64,000 nt of DNA from the NCBI RefSeq assembly GCF_910594005.1, contig NC_057816.1, positions 26,305,797 through 26,369,796 on the forward strand, written 5' to 3'. The DNA comes from Cervus elaphus (Eukaryota > Chordata > Mammalia > Artiodactyla > Cervidae). The notes below the pieces were generated by a model. It worked only from the letters and a program-made list of their open reading frames with translations. It did no database searches and was not told the origin of the DNA. The position numbers and the translations under genes were made by a program. This document shows, one piece after another, positions 22,861-34,371 of the stretch. Within the stretch, counting starts at the first letter, position 1, and each line of letters opens with the position of its first letter.

Positions 22861-25181
22861 ATACAAGCATAATGAGAGGACTGCGTCCAGTAACTGATCT
22901 GGATGACACAAATGCAAAAATGTATGAAATGAAAACACTGTTATTAAGTGAATGTTTTGTGCCTAGAACTGGTGTAGGTACAGTGGATGCAAGGCCAAAT
23001 AAGAACTGCTTTCAAGTTGCCTACTAATTTGTAAATTGCTGATTATATCATGGAATGTAAATGAGATAGCCATCAAGATGTGGAAAGATCTGAATTTTTA
23101 TTTTCCTATACACTGCTGAGCAGGCATTCCCATGACTTACTGTGGTTATTCATTTGAGTATAGAAGTGTTTGAATTAAGTGTGTTTTCTTGTACATTTTC
23201 GTGTTAGTTAAGATCCTTATGTTGTAAGTAACAAAAATCAACCTGAATAACTTGATCAAAGAAAGCAAGATTATTAAAAGGTTACCAGATTATCTCATGG
23301 ACCCAACATAAGGAAAGAGCTACAGCTGGGTCATTGGGAGAATCTGAAAAACCAACAGGCATTCAGGTGGCTCAACATTATTAAGGCATTTCACATCAGT
23401 ATTGGGCATCAATTTTCAAAGGAATTACTGTACAGTGTTTCACTGAGACTTAGTAAAGAGAGCAGGCACCGTTTTCTTTATGTAAAAGGTGAGGAAATAA
23501 CCCTGGGAAGATAAAGTGATTTGTTCAAAGTCACACCCTAAGTTCAGTGGGTAAGCCCAGAATTTAGAACAGACTCCTTCTGACTCTTGAATCTTTTCTT
23601 TTCCCTTTAACCTTCTTCAAAACCTTCTTACTAGCTTGCAAAAATTTCCCCTTAAAATTCCCTCACCCACTTAATTTTTCTTTTGTCATTCATTTTGGTT
23701 TGGAATTAAAGGAATTACCTGTGTGTTGTGAATAATAGGCTTATCTGAGACATCTCTTAAAACTTCCTTAATTTGTACCCTGTAATCTGAAGATGCAGTG
23801 GTCGCTAGGAAAGACAATAATTAAAGAAATGAGTAGGAGATCTCTGAGTGATTTTCTTATTATCATCCTTATCAGAAATGGGCCATTATAGTTTAAATGA
23901 TCAGTTGGAGTTTGAAAAGAATTTGACGAAACTTCATTTCTGAGCTTGGAGGTGTAGCCTCATTGTTTTTCAGACTCCATTTTTCCTCCACAGTGAACAA
24001 TAACTTTCTGATTAAACAGCTGTCAGTTACTATTGAATGCCTCACATTTAATAACAAAAGTCTTCCTTCAGAACAGGAAATTTTATCTAAATTGCTTTGC
24101 TCTTCTTCAGTGATTGTGAACTTCTAAAGTCTGACAGGACCGATAGCATGATAAAATAAAAATTTCTTTCAAGAAAGTGATGATTACTTTTTAAAAGAAA
24201 GAGCCCCAAACTAAATGAATAATTCAGCAAACTTGCTACAAAGCAGAAGTCAAGGCACACAAGTTGTCCTCAGTAAACATTATTAAAAAGCAATCAAGTT
24301 AGTATTGACACATTTATGTGTGGAAGGCTATAGACAGCAGCTGAGAGAGAAAAGCGGCATAACAGAACTACTTAGTAGTCAAGCGCTGCCCTCACTAGTT
24401 TTGTTATTAATAGGAGCAGCTACCTTTAGCTAGTACTGTGTGCCAAGTCTTCTCCTTGTGAATTAACTAGCCCTCCAACTTCATCCCTTCCCGCCCTCCC
24501 ACTGGTGTTTTCCTTTGCTTGAAACCGATTGTAACCGAAAAGAAGAGGGAACCTGTTAGTCTCCTTTGGCACAGAGCAGAGCAAAGGGTCTATCTGGAGT
24601 GGAGATATTTGGCTCACTTTAGCATTTGCCTCTATTAGAAACTGACCAACAATGAACAAATAACTATAAAACTGTAATTTTGTAATGAAGATTCCAGGAG
24701 GCCAGGGATATAATATTATTCTTGCCAGATAAATTTACAAGTGGCTACCTATATATTGTCTTCCTATCCATTCCCCTGTCCCTCCACCCATTTTCTACAC
24801 AACTACTAATTGGCCTTGGTTGGGAGACCCTGGACCACAAAGGAGTAGGATGCTGAAGGACTTTTTTTCTTTTCTTTGTGCTGCCCTCTTTGTTTTTTGT
24901 TTTCAATTTAAATAGAAAAGCATCTCAAAATGGCGCCATTGTTTCCCTGGGCCTCCCAGCCTGCCTTGGAGACACCCTAAGTAGAGTCCGGGCTGTTCTG
25001 TCACAGGCTAGATTGGCTGTGGTAGGGTAGCAAGGCAGGATGAAATCCTAGTCAAGTGTGACTTTGCTACTTGAGGACAGACTGCCAAATAAAGCCTTCA
25101 TCAGAGATTGTTTTTAATAGTGGGGCCAGGCTGATACCTGTTAAGTCTGACTTTATGAGGGGCCTAGGAATCTGTGTTTTT
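22861..25181. other. intronic single-copy DNA with possible conserved noncoding blocks
   Basis: No exon is recognised. An antisense MIR fragment lies at about 23400-23590 (taaagtgatttgttcaaagt). The stretch 23840-24130 is balanced, non-repetitive and full of short TF-like words (acaat, ttaaac, cagctg, cattatag), like many conserved noncoding elements. A perfect 12-bp palindrome aatggcgccatt lies at 24929-24940. Confidence 0.45.
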
Positions 25182-25193
25182 GAAAAGCTTGCT
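25182..25193. repeat. left TSD of the BovA2 SINE
   Basis: gaaaagcttgct is repeated exactly at 25464-25475. Confidence 0.93.
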
Positions 25194-25463
25194 GCTGCTG
25201 CTAAGTCGCTTCAGTCGTGTCCGACTCTGTGTGACCCCATAGATGGCAGCCTACCAGGCTCCCCCGTCCCTGGGATTCTCCAGGCAAGAACACTGGAGTG
25301 GTTTGCCATTTCCCTCTCCAGTGCATGAAAGTGAAAAGTGAAAGTGAAGTCGCTCAGTCGTGTCCGACTCTTAGCGACCCCATGGACTGCAGCCTACCAG
25401 GCTGCTCCCTCCATGGGGTTTTCCAGGCAAGAGTACTGGAGTGGGGTGCCATTGCCTTCTCCA
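25194..25463 (-). mobile_element. BovA2 dimeric SINE with perfect TSD
   Basis: Minus orientation: the (AGC)n tail appears as gctgctgctaag at the left. Two related BovB-tail monomers are present: 'cagtcgtgtccgactctgtg' to 'ccagtgcatgaaagtg', then 'cagtcgtgtccgactcttag' to 'gccattgccttctcc'. Monomers are joined by gaaagtgaaaagtgaaagtg. Near-consensus sequence and a perfect 12-bp TSD (25464-25475 at the right) indicate a recent insertion. Confidence 0.96.
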
Positions 25464-25475
25464 GAAAAGCTTGCT
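25464..25475. repeat. right TSD of the BovA2 SINE
   Basis: Exact copy of gaaaagcttgct from 25182-25193. Confidence 0.93.
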
Positions 25476-26365
25476 AGGCTTCCATAATATTTGGCAACAG
25501 ACCTTATGGATGCTTTCCAAGGTCCTGAAAAAGTAAAAAGGTCTAAGAATACAGACCTCTGCTTCTGTATTGAGGATGCCAATGTTGGTGGTGGTGGTGG
25601 TCTGTGGTTGCATCAGGACTTCGTGGAGAGAGAAATAGTTGCCTTGTCCCTTACCGTAGCTGCTAGACCCTGATATATTTCACATGGGTTGTTTGGAAAT
25701 GATCAGTCTGGGCCTTTGGGGAGACATCCATTTGCTCTGAGAAGCTTTTAAGCATTACGTGAGGATACCACATACGGCCTCTGGATGACAGATGGCTTTT
25801 GGATGTTTGTATGTTAATGTAACAAGTAGCAGATGGAGGTTGAATCAGAGACCTTCAATGTCCTTTCTGACCTGACAGTCCTAGCTACCAATGTGAGCTT
25901 TATACGAACAGCAGGCTTTTGATTTATCATTACATTTAAATCTTCATCTAGATGAATAATGGGGTTACACTAAATTATCACCCACTTATGAGTACCAGCA
26001 AATATTTTGGAGGCAGCTATTTTGAGGTATAATTGAACATTCTGTGCAGCAAAATTTGTCTGAACTCCTAGAAAATAAAATGGGACTAATGACTATGGAT
26101 ACATGTACCATCAGTGGCTACACCATGGGAATGATTTAGGAGGCTGTTACTCTCCTCTCTTTCGCGTCAGATTGCTGCCCCTAAGCACCTCTTTTATAGA
26201 AATTGTAAAGCTGACAGTGGGTACTATTTTCTAGCCAATTGAGCCAAGTGACTTGGATGAGGTTTTTGGCATTTTTTTTCTGAAAATACTTCAAGTATCT
26301 CAGGTTCTTCTGTGAGGATAAAAGCATTGGTGTTAATAATATTAATAATCTTTTACTTTAGAAAA
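25476..26365. other. intronic single-copy DNA
   Basis: No gene or repeat recognised apart from a short (GGT)n-like run 'gttggtggtggtggtggtct' at about 25584. Confidence 0.5.
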
Positions 26366-26369
26366 GTAT

Positions 26370-26560
26370 TTTAGATTTTACAATGTGCTTTCATTGAGAT
26401 TATCTGTTTTATATTCATCAAAAACCTGTGTAATACATATTATTACATTTATGAGTGAAGATACAGTGAATGCTCAGAGAGGTTTTGTAACTTGCCCCAA
26501 GTCACAAAGCTTAAATAGTAAAGGTAAGACACAAATGGATGTTTTCTGACTTTAGTCCTA
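26370..26560 (-). repeat. MIR (antisense)
   Basis: 'gctttcattgagattatctg', 'attacatttatgagtgaaga', 'gtaacttgccccaagtcaca' follow the antisense MIR order. Confidence 0.65.
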
Positions 26561-26654
26561 TGATCTTTCTGTATCTCACACTGTTCGTGTAACCAACTGG
26601 TTGAGTATTTGACTTGTTAAGAGCAGAATCAATAGAGGATTATAAGGCAATGTG

Positions 26655-26830
26655 GCATTGCACAAATTTACATCTGAATTTAAATTTAGGCTTTGCCATT
26701 CATTGAAAGGTATTAGGCAAATCGTTTAACCTCTGTGAACATCTATCAATTGAGTATATCAATGCCTGCCTTTTAGGGTTATTTTAAGGATTATAAAGTT
26801 TGTAAAGTTCTGGCATATAGTAGATAATCA
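26655..26830 (+). repeat. MIR (sense)
   Basis: 'ttaggctttgccattcattg', 'ttaggcaaatcgtttaacct', 'gggttattttaaggattata', 'gttctggcatatagtagata' match MIR in plus orientation through to its 3' part. Confidence 0.75.
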
Positions 26831-26939
26831 AGGGCAGCTCTTACAACTTTGGAGGCTATGTCTTTGTCTGAGTTTGAGGAAAACTGTCCTCGCAAGGGGT
26901 CTTCTACCATCTGCTGGGACATCCTTCAGAGACTAGCTG

Positions 26940-27540
26940 ATTGCTTTCCAAGGCTGTTCTTTCTTTCTGTGTTTTCTGCCTGCTAGAGAATTCTTATCTT
27001 GAACTGAAATTACCTCCTTGTAGCTTACACTTACTGATACTCGTTTCACCTCTTTTAGTTACATAGAGGGAGTCCAATCCTTCTTCCACATGATAGTCCT
27101 CCAAATATTTGAAGACTTAATCTTGCCATCCCTTAAGCTTTACTTCTTCAGACTGAACATCCTCTGTTCCTTCAACCATTCATCACTTGATTTGGCTCAC
27201 AAAGCCCTCATGATCTTTCTTGGTTCTTTCTAAAGTGTGTCTGTTTATCATCTTAGAAGTTCCTACAACTAAATGTGACTATCTCTATGTAGATAGACTC
27301 AGAATGAGATAATTGTCTTCTTTGGTACAGTTTAAGATGATAACATACTTTTTGACAGCCTTAGCTTACTGTTGCTCAAAACAGCAATGTACTTTTTCTC
27401 AATAAGTATTTCTGTTAAATCTTAGGTCTCACATTCTGTCTTTGAGAAGCACAGTCCCTAAGCACATGTTCTTTCTTTTTTTTTTTTTTTTTTGATGTCA
27501 AATTTCGTCTTACTTGATTTGGTCCTAGTTTCTGCCTACT
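26940..27540 (-). repeat. L3/CR1-like ancient LINE fragment (antisense)
   Basis: The plus strand reads 'ccaatccttcttccacatga', 'ccaaatatttgaagacttaa', 'cttcagactgaacatcctct', 'gttccttcaaccattcatca', 'tttttgacagccttagctta'. This is the characteristic reverse-strand pattern of the CR1-clade L3 LINE in mammals (aatatttgaagacagc..., ggctaaacatcccc..., ttccttcaacc...). A T19 run at about 27476-27494 interrupts its end. Only a small 3' fragment is left. Confidence 0.55.
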
Positions 27541-30005
27541 AATGTCTCTTTTAACCCTGGTGGTATTATCTTAAAATCAGTTATGATTGAAGTAATCATA
27601 CCAACTCCATATTTTCTGAAATTCAATAAGTACATCTGCTATTAAACTGCCAAATCGGGTAATGATGATGAATAAGACAGATCTGGTTGTCTAATCTGAC
27701 TTGCAATCAGCATGCTCTTGGGATAGGCAGAGCATAAGGGTTAGTAAGAAGTAGTGGGAGAGAGACATTTGGGGAATAATATATGGTTAGGAAAGGAAAG
27801 CACCCTTGGTTTAGAGATTCAGTTGAGGAGAGAGAAAAGAGTAAACTTTAATTGCCAGATGAGAAAAAACACGCATCTGCTAGTGTTTTCTAACTGGATA
27901 AAGCAGGTCCCGTGAGGACTTTAATCTTCCTGGGAAGTCCTCTCATTTTTTGGGAAGATATTCACACCTTTCTCCAGCGAAGTCTCTTTGCTAATCTCAC
28001 TTGAACACTGTCACGTTTTTGTTTACCAGAAGAAAGGCATTTCTGTCCAGATTTCAACTTTGCCTTCTCTTTTTAGCTGGCATGTGTATTTACTCTGCAG
28101 ACAGCAGCGGAGGAACTGTTTAGAAACCTGCTGAGCCCTGCTACCGTCCTCCCTCCTGAGCCTTGCATGGATTTGGCTTAGAAGTCAGTTCTTAAACATT
28201 GGGGCCCTACTGTACTCATCCGTATAATCCATCTCCCCAGTTTCAGTCTGTTTCCTCCTGTATAATGCCAGAGGTGCCATTTTCATCTTGTCATTTGCTG
28301 AGTGTTGCTGGTTTTGTTAAACAGATTGGAGGGAGGAGACCACAGAGCTCCCCTTGGGGGCCTTCCTTTCATCTCCTTCTGGTACAAGCCCTGTGTGATG
28401 CATCTCCATGTTAGCAAATAATGAACAAGAGCCAAACAACCTGACATGGAAATTCAACAAGTAGCTTATCAGGGCCCACTGTTGGCAGACACTTGTCACA
28501 GTGAGTGAGCTTTGAGGAACTGTTTTGTGGGTTGCCATGACCTGTGCTGAACAGTCACTGGGTCCAAGAACAATACCAGTGACACCAGAGATGTCTTTTG
28601 TTTTTCTGGTGATGTCCAAGAGCTTTGTTGTTCTCACATTTCTCCTGTGAGGCTGAAGACAAGCGGGGGAAGATGACATGTTTCTCTTTTAGCCTAAGGC
28701 CAAAAGAGGGAATTAACCCATCTGTGAGCTCCCCCACCATCATGATGGTGAGGGGAGACAGGATGGGAGTTGCCTTATGTTCTGTAATAGGAAGCTTTCT
28801 CTAAGGAACACCTTGATGTTCACTAGTGCCGGCTAAAAGGCAATGAGGATGAGCTTCTCTATCTAGCAAAGGAAGGTCATTGTAACTTTCCTCTTCAGGG
28901 AGAATGTGAACACTTTTCTTCAATTCTAGGCAACGCCACAGATAAACCTCTTCATTTAGCATCTCATTTGAGCTTCATATTGTCTTATTGAACAGTGGCA
29001 TAATGCGTGTTGATTCACAAGGTTTACATTGGAGATTCATTCTTCTGTATAATTGGCAAAGGTACTGTGGAGTCCCTTCAGAGGCCTTCCTTCATCCAGG
29101 TAAATAAAAATCCAATATTCCCTCATAAGTAGTGTTGTTGAACCACTGCATTGCTTTGTGCTGAGCTCTCAGGGCTTTATTGGTTAACAGAAAATCGACT
29201 TCTTCATAGAATATTGATTGGTCTTTTAAGGAGATGGGATGCTTGCTAGGGAGGGCATTCTTAACCAATGTCATGAATAAAGAGAAGTTGTACCTTGTGA
29301 AGAAAATTCCTAATATAAGCCCTTGATTCAGTGACTGACTTTCACAAGGAGCATGATAGTTACTCTTTGCAATGTTCATTCCTCTCAAGCAGTTTTTATG
29401 TTTCATTGGATGTTTAATTTTGCATGCTGTTGTCTTAGAAATGAGTTGCTTACACTTTGAAATACTGATAGATACTAATGACATGCAAAATTCCTGTAAT
29501 TCTCCCAATACATCTTAATAGGGAGCACCTCCCTTAAGTTCAAGGCCTAGAAACTTGACTAAGTGGGAATTGGGCTTTGTTTGGCCAAAAGAAAGTGTAG
29601 ATTTTAGATGGTTGTAGAGTAAATGCATTGTGTGTGTCAGCCTATGGGAATGTGATAAATTTGGGCTGATTATAATGCAATCCATTTAAGCAGTAAATTG
29701 TGCACTTATCAAAAAGACTGTGCTTGATTTAATTAATTTTCAACTTGTTGACTATTTCTCTTGATGGTTTCTTTTGAAATTCACTTATCTGGCTTTCCTG
29801 TTGGTGAGTTGTCTGCCTGACAGATTCAAACTTGCTGTCTCTATCTCCTTTCTGGATGGAAAACATTGAGAGGGGTTCATCTTGCTTTTTTTTGGGTGGT
29901 GGTGGGGGTCCTGGTGAAAAATTTCATGAGCTGAGGATGATGCAGGAAAACACTTGAAAAAGGTTATTGCATTGTATGTGTCCATAGCGCTCTTATTCTG
30001 AAGAT
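27541..30005. other. long intronic single-copy tract
   Basis: No exon or young repeat. Minus frames of 120 codons (28317-28679) and 138 codons (29092-29508) resemble no protein I know. Balanced, homeobox-like AT words (taattaattt, gattataatgcaatcc) at about 29640-29760 make this another candidate noncoding-conserved stretch. I cannot test conservation. Confidence 0.45.
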
Positions 30006-30012
30006 ACTGCCT

Positions 30013-30178
30013 TCATTCATTCATTCATTTGTTCATTATGTGGAGTGGGCACCTACTTTGACTAGGTGCTCTCTCAGATGCTAGAGATACTGGCGAGAAA
30101 AAGGTAGACAAGGTCCTGGCTTTCAGGATGCTTACTTCTGGTAGGAGGAGGCAGTCAATCAGCAGAGAGCCAAGATTA
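30013..30178 (-). repeat. L2-like 3' fragment (antisense) with (CATT)n start
   Basis: 'attcattcattcatttgttc', 'ggcacctactttgactaggt', 'gatgctagagatactggcga', 'aaggtcctggctttcaggat' parallel the antisense L2 3' end (TTCATTCAACAAATATTT...GCACTGGGGATACAG...CCCTGCCCTCATGGAGC). Confidence 0.6.
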
Positions 30179-30181
30179 GTG

Positions 30182-30199
30182 TGGAGAGTCACGTGCTTT
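30182..30199. repeat. left TSD of the chimeric L1 insertion
   Basis: tggagagtcacgtgcttt recurs with one mismatch (c/t) at 30544-30561. Confidence 0.9.
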
Positions 30200-30543
30200 T
30201 TTTATTTGTAATTTTATTGAGAAATGACTGACATCCATCACTATATAAGTTTAAGGTCTATAGCATTATGGTTTGATTTGCACAAATTGTGAAGTGATTT
30301 CAACAGTAGGTTCAGTTAAGACATCCATCTTTTCATATAGATAAAATAAAAATAGGGAAGAAAAGGAAAACAGTTTCCCCTCCTTATAGTGAGAACTTTT
30401 AGGATTTACTTTCTTTCCCACTTTTCTATGTATAATACAGCAGTGGTATAGTTGTCATGTAGTAAGTTACATCCCTAATACTCATATTTTTTAAATAACT
30501 ATTTTTATTTTTAATTAGAGAATAATTACTTTACAATAATATA
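30200..30543 (-). mobile_element. chimeric insertion: L1_BT 3' end joined to old L1M 3' UTR
   Basis: The 344-bp insert is in minus orientation. On that strand it begins with about 40 bp matching the 3' end of ruminant L1 (attgtaaagtaattattctc, then an A-rich stretch). It continues directly into an L1M 3' UTR and ends in aataaaattacaaataaa plus A7. On the plus strand the L1M part reads 'attttattgagaaatgactg', 'gtttgatttgcacaaattgt', 'cagttaagacatccatcttt'. One 18-bp TSD (17/18) encloses both parts, so they were inserted together. Confidence 0.75.
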
Positions 30544-30594
30544 TGGAGAGTCATGTGCTTTGATAAGGGTAAAACAAGCTAATTGACGAGTGGT

Positions 30595-30800
30595 CGCTGT
30601 GTAGTTGCTAAGTCACGTCCAACTCTTTGCAACCCCATGGACTGTAGCCTGCCAGGCTCCTCTGTCCATGGATTTCCCAGACAAGAATACTGGAGTGAGT
30701 TGCCATTTCCTTTTCAAGGGGATCTTCCTCACACAGGATTGAACCCGTGTCTGCTGCACTGGCAGGCGGGTTCTTTACCACTGAGCCACCAGGGAAGCCT
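30595..30800 (-). mobile_element. Bov-tA SINE (antisense)
   Basis: Plus strand: BovB-derived tail first (ttgctaagtcacgtccaact, ccatggactgtagcctgcca), then the tRNA head (attgaacccgtgtctgctgc with the B box complement, ctgagccaccagggaagcc). A possible 8/10 TSD (gacgagtggt at 30585, gatgcgtggt at 30801) is weak. Confidence 0.92.
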
Positions 30801-30811
30801 GATGCGTGGTT

Positions 30812-32145
30812 AGGTACTACTTTATGTAACATGGCTAGGGAAGGTCCGGGTGCAGGAGACAACTGAGCAGGTGAAGGGATGTTGTGGTGAGGGTTTCGTT
30901 TCCTCCATACTGAGCAAATAATCATGGCCGTCGCGCTCAAAAAGTGCAGACACAACTTGAGGGTAAAAGTGCTGGATCCAGGGCTACCAGGAAAGACCAA
31001 TTTTCTCCTCCTTTCACAGAGAGGTCTGGGAAAGCAGGTTCAGTCAGGGCCAGAATTTTAGACTTCATTGGTTAGTGGGAGGGTATAGGGTGGTATGCTG
31101 ATGTGCAAGAGAGTATGTCCAAATGGGTCATCCAAGTGGGCAGAATCTCAGAGATCAGTGAAGAACCAAAATACAGGGCGGTTAGAATATATAAAAAGTA
31201 ATATATATATATATGATAAGCAAAAGCAGTCTGAAATAAGAAGTTAGAGGGCTTTGGCTTACAGCCAACATTTTTCATTTTCCCAGAAACCTTTTCCATG
31301 GATTGGCTAAATTCAGTTAAGGTTCCAAATGGAGTGAGTAAGAAAGTACCTAGTTCTGACTTAGGCAAAGTGTTAAAAGCTTGTCATGTTTGCTCATATA
31401 AAAGCTATGGACTGTGTGGTTCTTTGTTTGGTGATTGAGTATTTCTTCTACCTGTTCCTTTTTCCTGAGTCCTTCTCCTGTCTTATGTGAGAGTATGATG
31501 AACTTTCAGTAAAAGTCAAACTTTTGTAAATGTCAAAGAATCATGTTTTTTGGAGGGAGGTAAAAGATATTAAAATGTTTGCTTAATTGACATAGAAAAG
31601 TTTGATTTTTGTTTTGAAAGAATTGAAAGAAGCTAATGAAAAGCATTTTAAAACTAACATAGTAAAAATACTTTGGATTTTGCTATGTCATAGAAAATAT
31701 ACTTTGTCCAAAAATTTTGTTTCTCATTCAAAATTTAGTATCTGAGTAGGTTGTCAGTGTGCATCCTAATTGGGTTAAACAACAACAGAAGTTAATGCTG
31801 TTAATTTCTTTTGTTTTTGCCCTGTTAAAAAGTCTCTTGTTCTAGTTCTTAAATTTATAAAAGGTGAAAAGAAATTTAGGACTTAAAAATTTCAAAGTGT
31901 AGGAACTTATGACAAAATATACACTAAATTCTTACATTGTAACATTGAAATTGTACACCCTTAAATAGCCTCCATTTGACAGTAACGTTATTTCCTTATA
32001 CTGTGTCTCAAAGCACAAGCCTTGTACCTAAAATACTGATAATCCCATCTCAGTGGATTCATTTGAAGGGAGGTGCAGCCAGTGGGCTGGAATGTATCAT
32101 GTGTCCTGTGTACTCTGCATCCTTTAGACACCCATGAATTTTACA
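30812..32145. other. intronic single-copy DNA
   Basis: No gene recognised. A short (AT)7 run lies at about 31200-31214. The 98- and 130-codon minus frames have no recognisable content; the second partly overlaps the SINE. Confidence 0.5.
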
Positions 32146-32149
32146 GACT

Positions 32150-32350
32150 GGCAGCACCTACTGTGTACCAATGGCATTCAAGGTATTTCGTTTAAGCCTC
32201 TCTGCAGCCCATACAGTCAGTAGTAAAACCTCATTTTTTTTTTAAATGAGGAAGCTGAAGTACAAAGAAATTAAATAACTTAAGGTCATATAGCTAGCAG
32301 AATGCCCAACTGGAATGTGAACCCAAATCTGTTTTGTACCAAACTCTTGT
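32150..32350 (-). repeat. MIR (antisense)
   Basis: 'ctactgtgtaccaatggcat', 'aatgaggaagctgaagtaca', 'aataacttaaggtcatatag', 'ctggaatgtgaacccaaatc' match the antisense MIR order. Confidence 0.75.
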
Positions 32351-32636
32351 GTCTCTGCTACAGGATCTCTGATACCTCTTGGCATTGAGGGCATGAAAAT
32401 ATAACAGTCCCCTTTCTCTTTTTCATTAGGCTATGTTTGCTAGGGTAAATAATACTAGCCACAGCTACTGCAAGTGCTGTCTGTCTCAGTTGGGTATGTC
32501 TGGCTGGGAGGCGGCCTTCCACGTCATCATTGAGGAATCCAGGACCTGCTGCCTTGTGGCTCTGCCCACCTCATAGAAGCCCCAGAGTCCTCTCCTGTCA
32601 GCTGAAAGAGAAGAAGTGAAAGATGCTTGAGGGAGG

Positions 32637-32657
32637 TTTTTTTTTGGGGGGGGGGGG
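32637..32657. repeat. T9-G12 homopolymer junction
   Basis: A run of 9 T (32637-32645) is followed directly by 12 G (32646-32657). It belongs to no repeat I recognise. Homopolymer G runs of this length are prone to sequencing or assembly length error. Confidence 0.9.
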
Positions 32658-32879
32658 ATGCAGATCGCTTCCATTCATATTACATGGCCACATCCAGACG
32701 TGTAGGAGGCTGGGATCCTTGTAGCCACACAACAATGTACTAGGGTTCTGGGAGAGCTGATCAGTCCTGACCATGTGCTATGGCGCATGAGCTTGTTTTG
32801 CCTTCGCTTCCAGATGAGTAAGTCAAGTTAGGAATTTTAATTTATTTGAGTGAGAAGTTCAGATTTGGGGGTCTGGGTT

Positions 32880-33030
32880 CAAATTCCAGCTCTGCCATGC
32901 ACCAGCTGCCTAACCATGGACAAATTAGTTAACCTTGGTGAGCGAAGAACATCTGTCTGATGGTGGTATTGTGAGGATTAAGTTAATATATGTAAAATTC
33001 TCAGTAAAAATGTTTGGCACACACATAGTT
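32880..33030 (+). repeat. MIR (sense)
   Basis: 'gtctgggttcaaattccagc', 'tctgccatgcaccagctgcc', 'acaaattagttaaccttggt', 'tattgtgaggattaagttaa' is a clear MIR in plus orientation. Confidence 0.85.
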
Positions 33031-33119
33031 CTGTCAAGTGCTGGTTATTATGTCCGTGAGTCAGCTCTACTTTATTCTTCATTCACGACTCAGCTGTAAG
33101 TCTTCTGTTTTCTTTCTTC

Positions 33120-33290
33120 TCTGCTTCCACAAATCACTGCACTTATTGCTCTTAATTGTAAGATGTGTGAGGGCATGTTGTCTGGCTCATGCATTTGACC
33201 TGAGGGCAGGAACTTGGCCTTGTCGATTTTGTCTCTGTGTCCCACACATTATAGACAGTGAGATATTTGCTGATGAGAAGGAAACCTCAT
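33120..33290 (+). repeat. L2 3' end fragment
   Basis: 'actgcacttattgctcttaa', 'ttgtaagatgtgtgagggca', 'gacctgagggcaggaacttg' and 'tttgtctctgtgtcccacac' parallel the L2 3' end (TAGAATGTAAGCTCCATGAGGGCAGGG...). Confidence 0.55.
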
Positions 33291-33294
33291 TAAC

Positions 33295-33780
33295 CATAAT
33301 ACTAGAATATCAGAATATAGAATTCAATTTCCTGAGCAAACTGGAAACCAAGGAGCTCATATATTAGCTTTGGCTTTTTCATTTCAGTTACTTGGGCAAT
33401 ACTAGATTTCAGTGACAGATCATTGTGCCCTACTGGCCTATCTGTATGAGTCAGTCCGCCTCAGGGATCAGCAGCCCTTTCGCCAAGATTCTGATTGTGT
33501 TTGGTATGTTTGTTGAAAAACTCCCCCTGTACAAAGGTGAGGATAGAAATGTGATAGTCCTGTTTCTTTGTTTATGAGATATTCTTAGTATTAATATGTA
33601 AATCCTTTCTTTATCCCTCCTTCCCTGCCTTTCATTCCCTCCTCTCTAACCATTATCATTCCTTTAGGAAAACCATGTCATATACCTTACGTGACACTTA
33701 AAGTTTGTGTATATCCTTGGCTCATAGATAAAATAGTTTTGCCTGTTTGTATTTTTAATTTATATATGTTGCAGACCTTT
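33295..33780. other. intronic DNA, weak old-LINE character
   Basis: No gene. 'ctctctaaccattatcattc' and 'ttttgcctgtttgtattttt' are suggestive of an old L1M 3' UTR but not assignable. Confidence 0.35.
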
Positions 33781-33789
33781 TTAGCTTTT

Positions 33790-34370
33790 TTACTCTATTT
33801 TTAAAACTTTTTTACTTTAATATAATTTTAATCCTACAGAGAAGTTTTGAGAATGATACAAGAAAACAATCATAACCTCTGCTCAAATTCTGCTCTCTCT
33901 CAAAGTAAAGAGATGTGTCTACTTAGGTATGTACTTATATTGTGTGCATTTACATTGTTAATTTGAACTCTCTGATAGTAAATTGTACACATCATAACGT
34001 TTTACCCCTAAATGCTGCAGTGTGTATTTCCTAAGAAAAAGTCACAGAAATATATACCACCTAATTCTTAAAATCAGGAAATTGAACGCCAATACAATAC
34101 TATTTTGTGATCTACCATTCTGATTCAAATTTCACTGAGTTTTTTTACTGACTCCCCTTTATGGATTTTTGTTTTCCTGCTCTAAGATGCTGTCCAGCAT
34201 CCAATCTCACATTTCGTTTTTACGTCCCTTTGGTTGCTTGTAATTGGCCACTGCTCCTCAGCCTTTCTTTACTTTTCATAATATTGACATTCGAAAGAGT
34301 GTAGGCAGTTATTTTGTGGAATATCCCTCAGACTGGGTTTGTCTGATATTTCCTCATGATTAAATAGGTC
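33790..34370. repeat. ancient LINE-derived repeat (L1M-like, subfamily unassigned)
   Basis: The series 'cataacgttttacccctaaa', 'gtgtatttcctaagaaaaag', 'aatcaggaaattgaacgcca', 'ctcctcagcctttctttact', 'gcagttattttgtggaatat', 'gggtttgtctgatatttcct' matches a widespread old mammalian interspersed repeat that I associate with L1M 3' UTRs. The BovB at 34372 cuts its right end. Confidence 0.5.
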
Positions 34371-34371
34371 A

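Noticed and set aside
28317..29508. Minus frames of 120 and 138 codons as genes
   Set aside because: They have no recognisable domain and are within the chance range for six frames of 64 kb.
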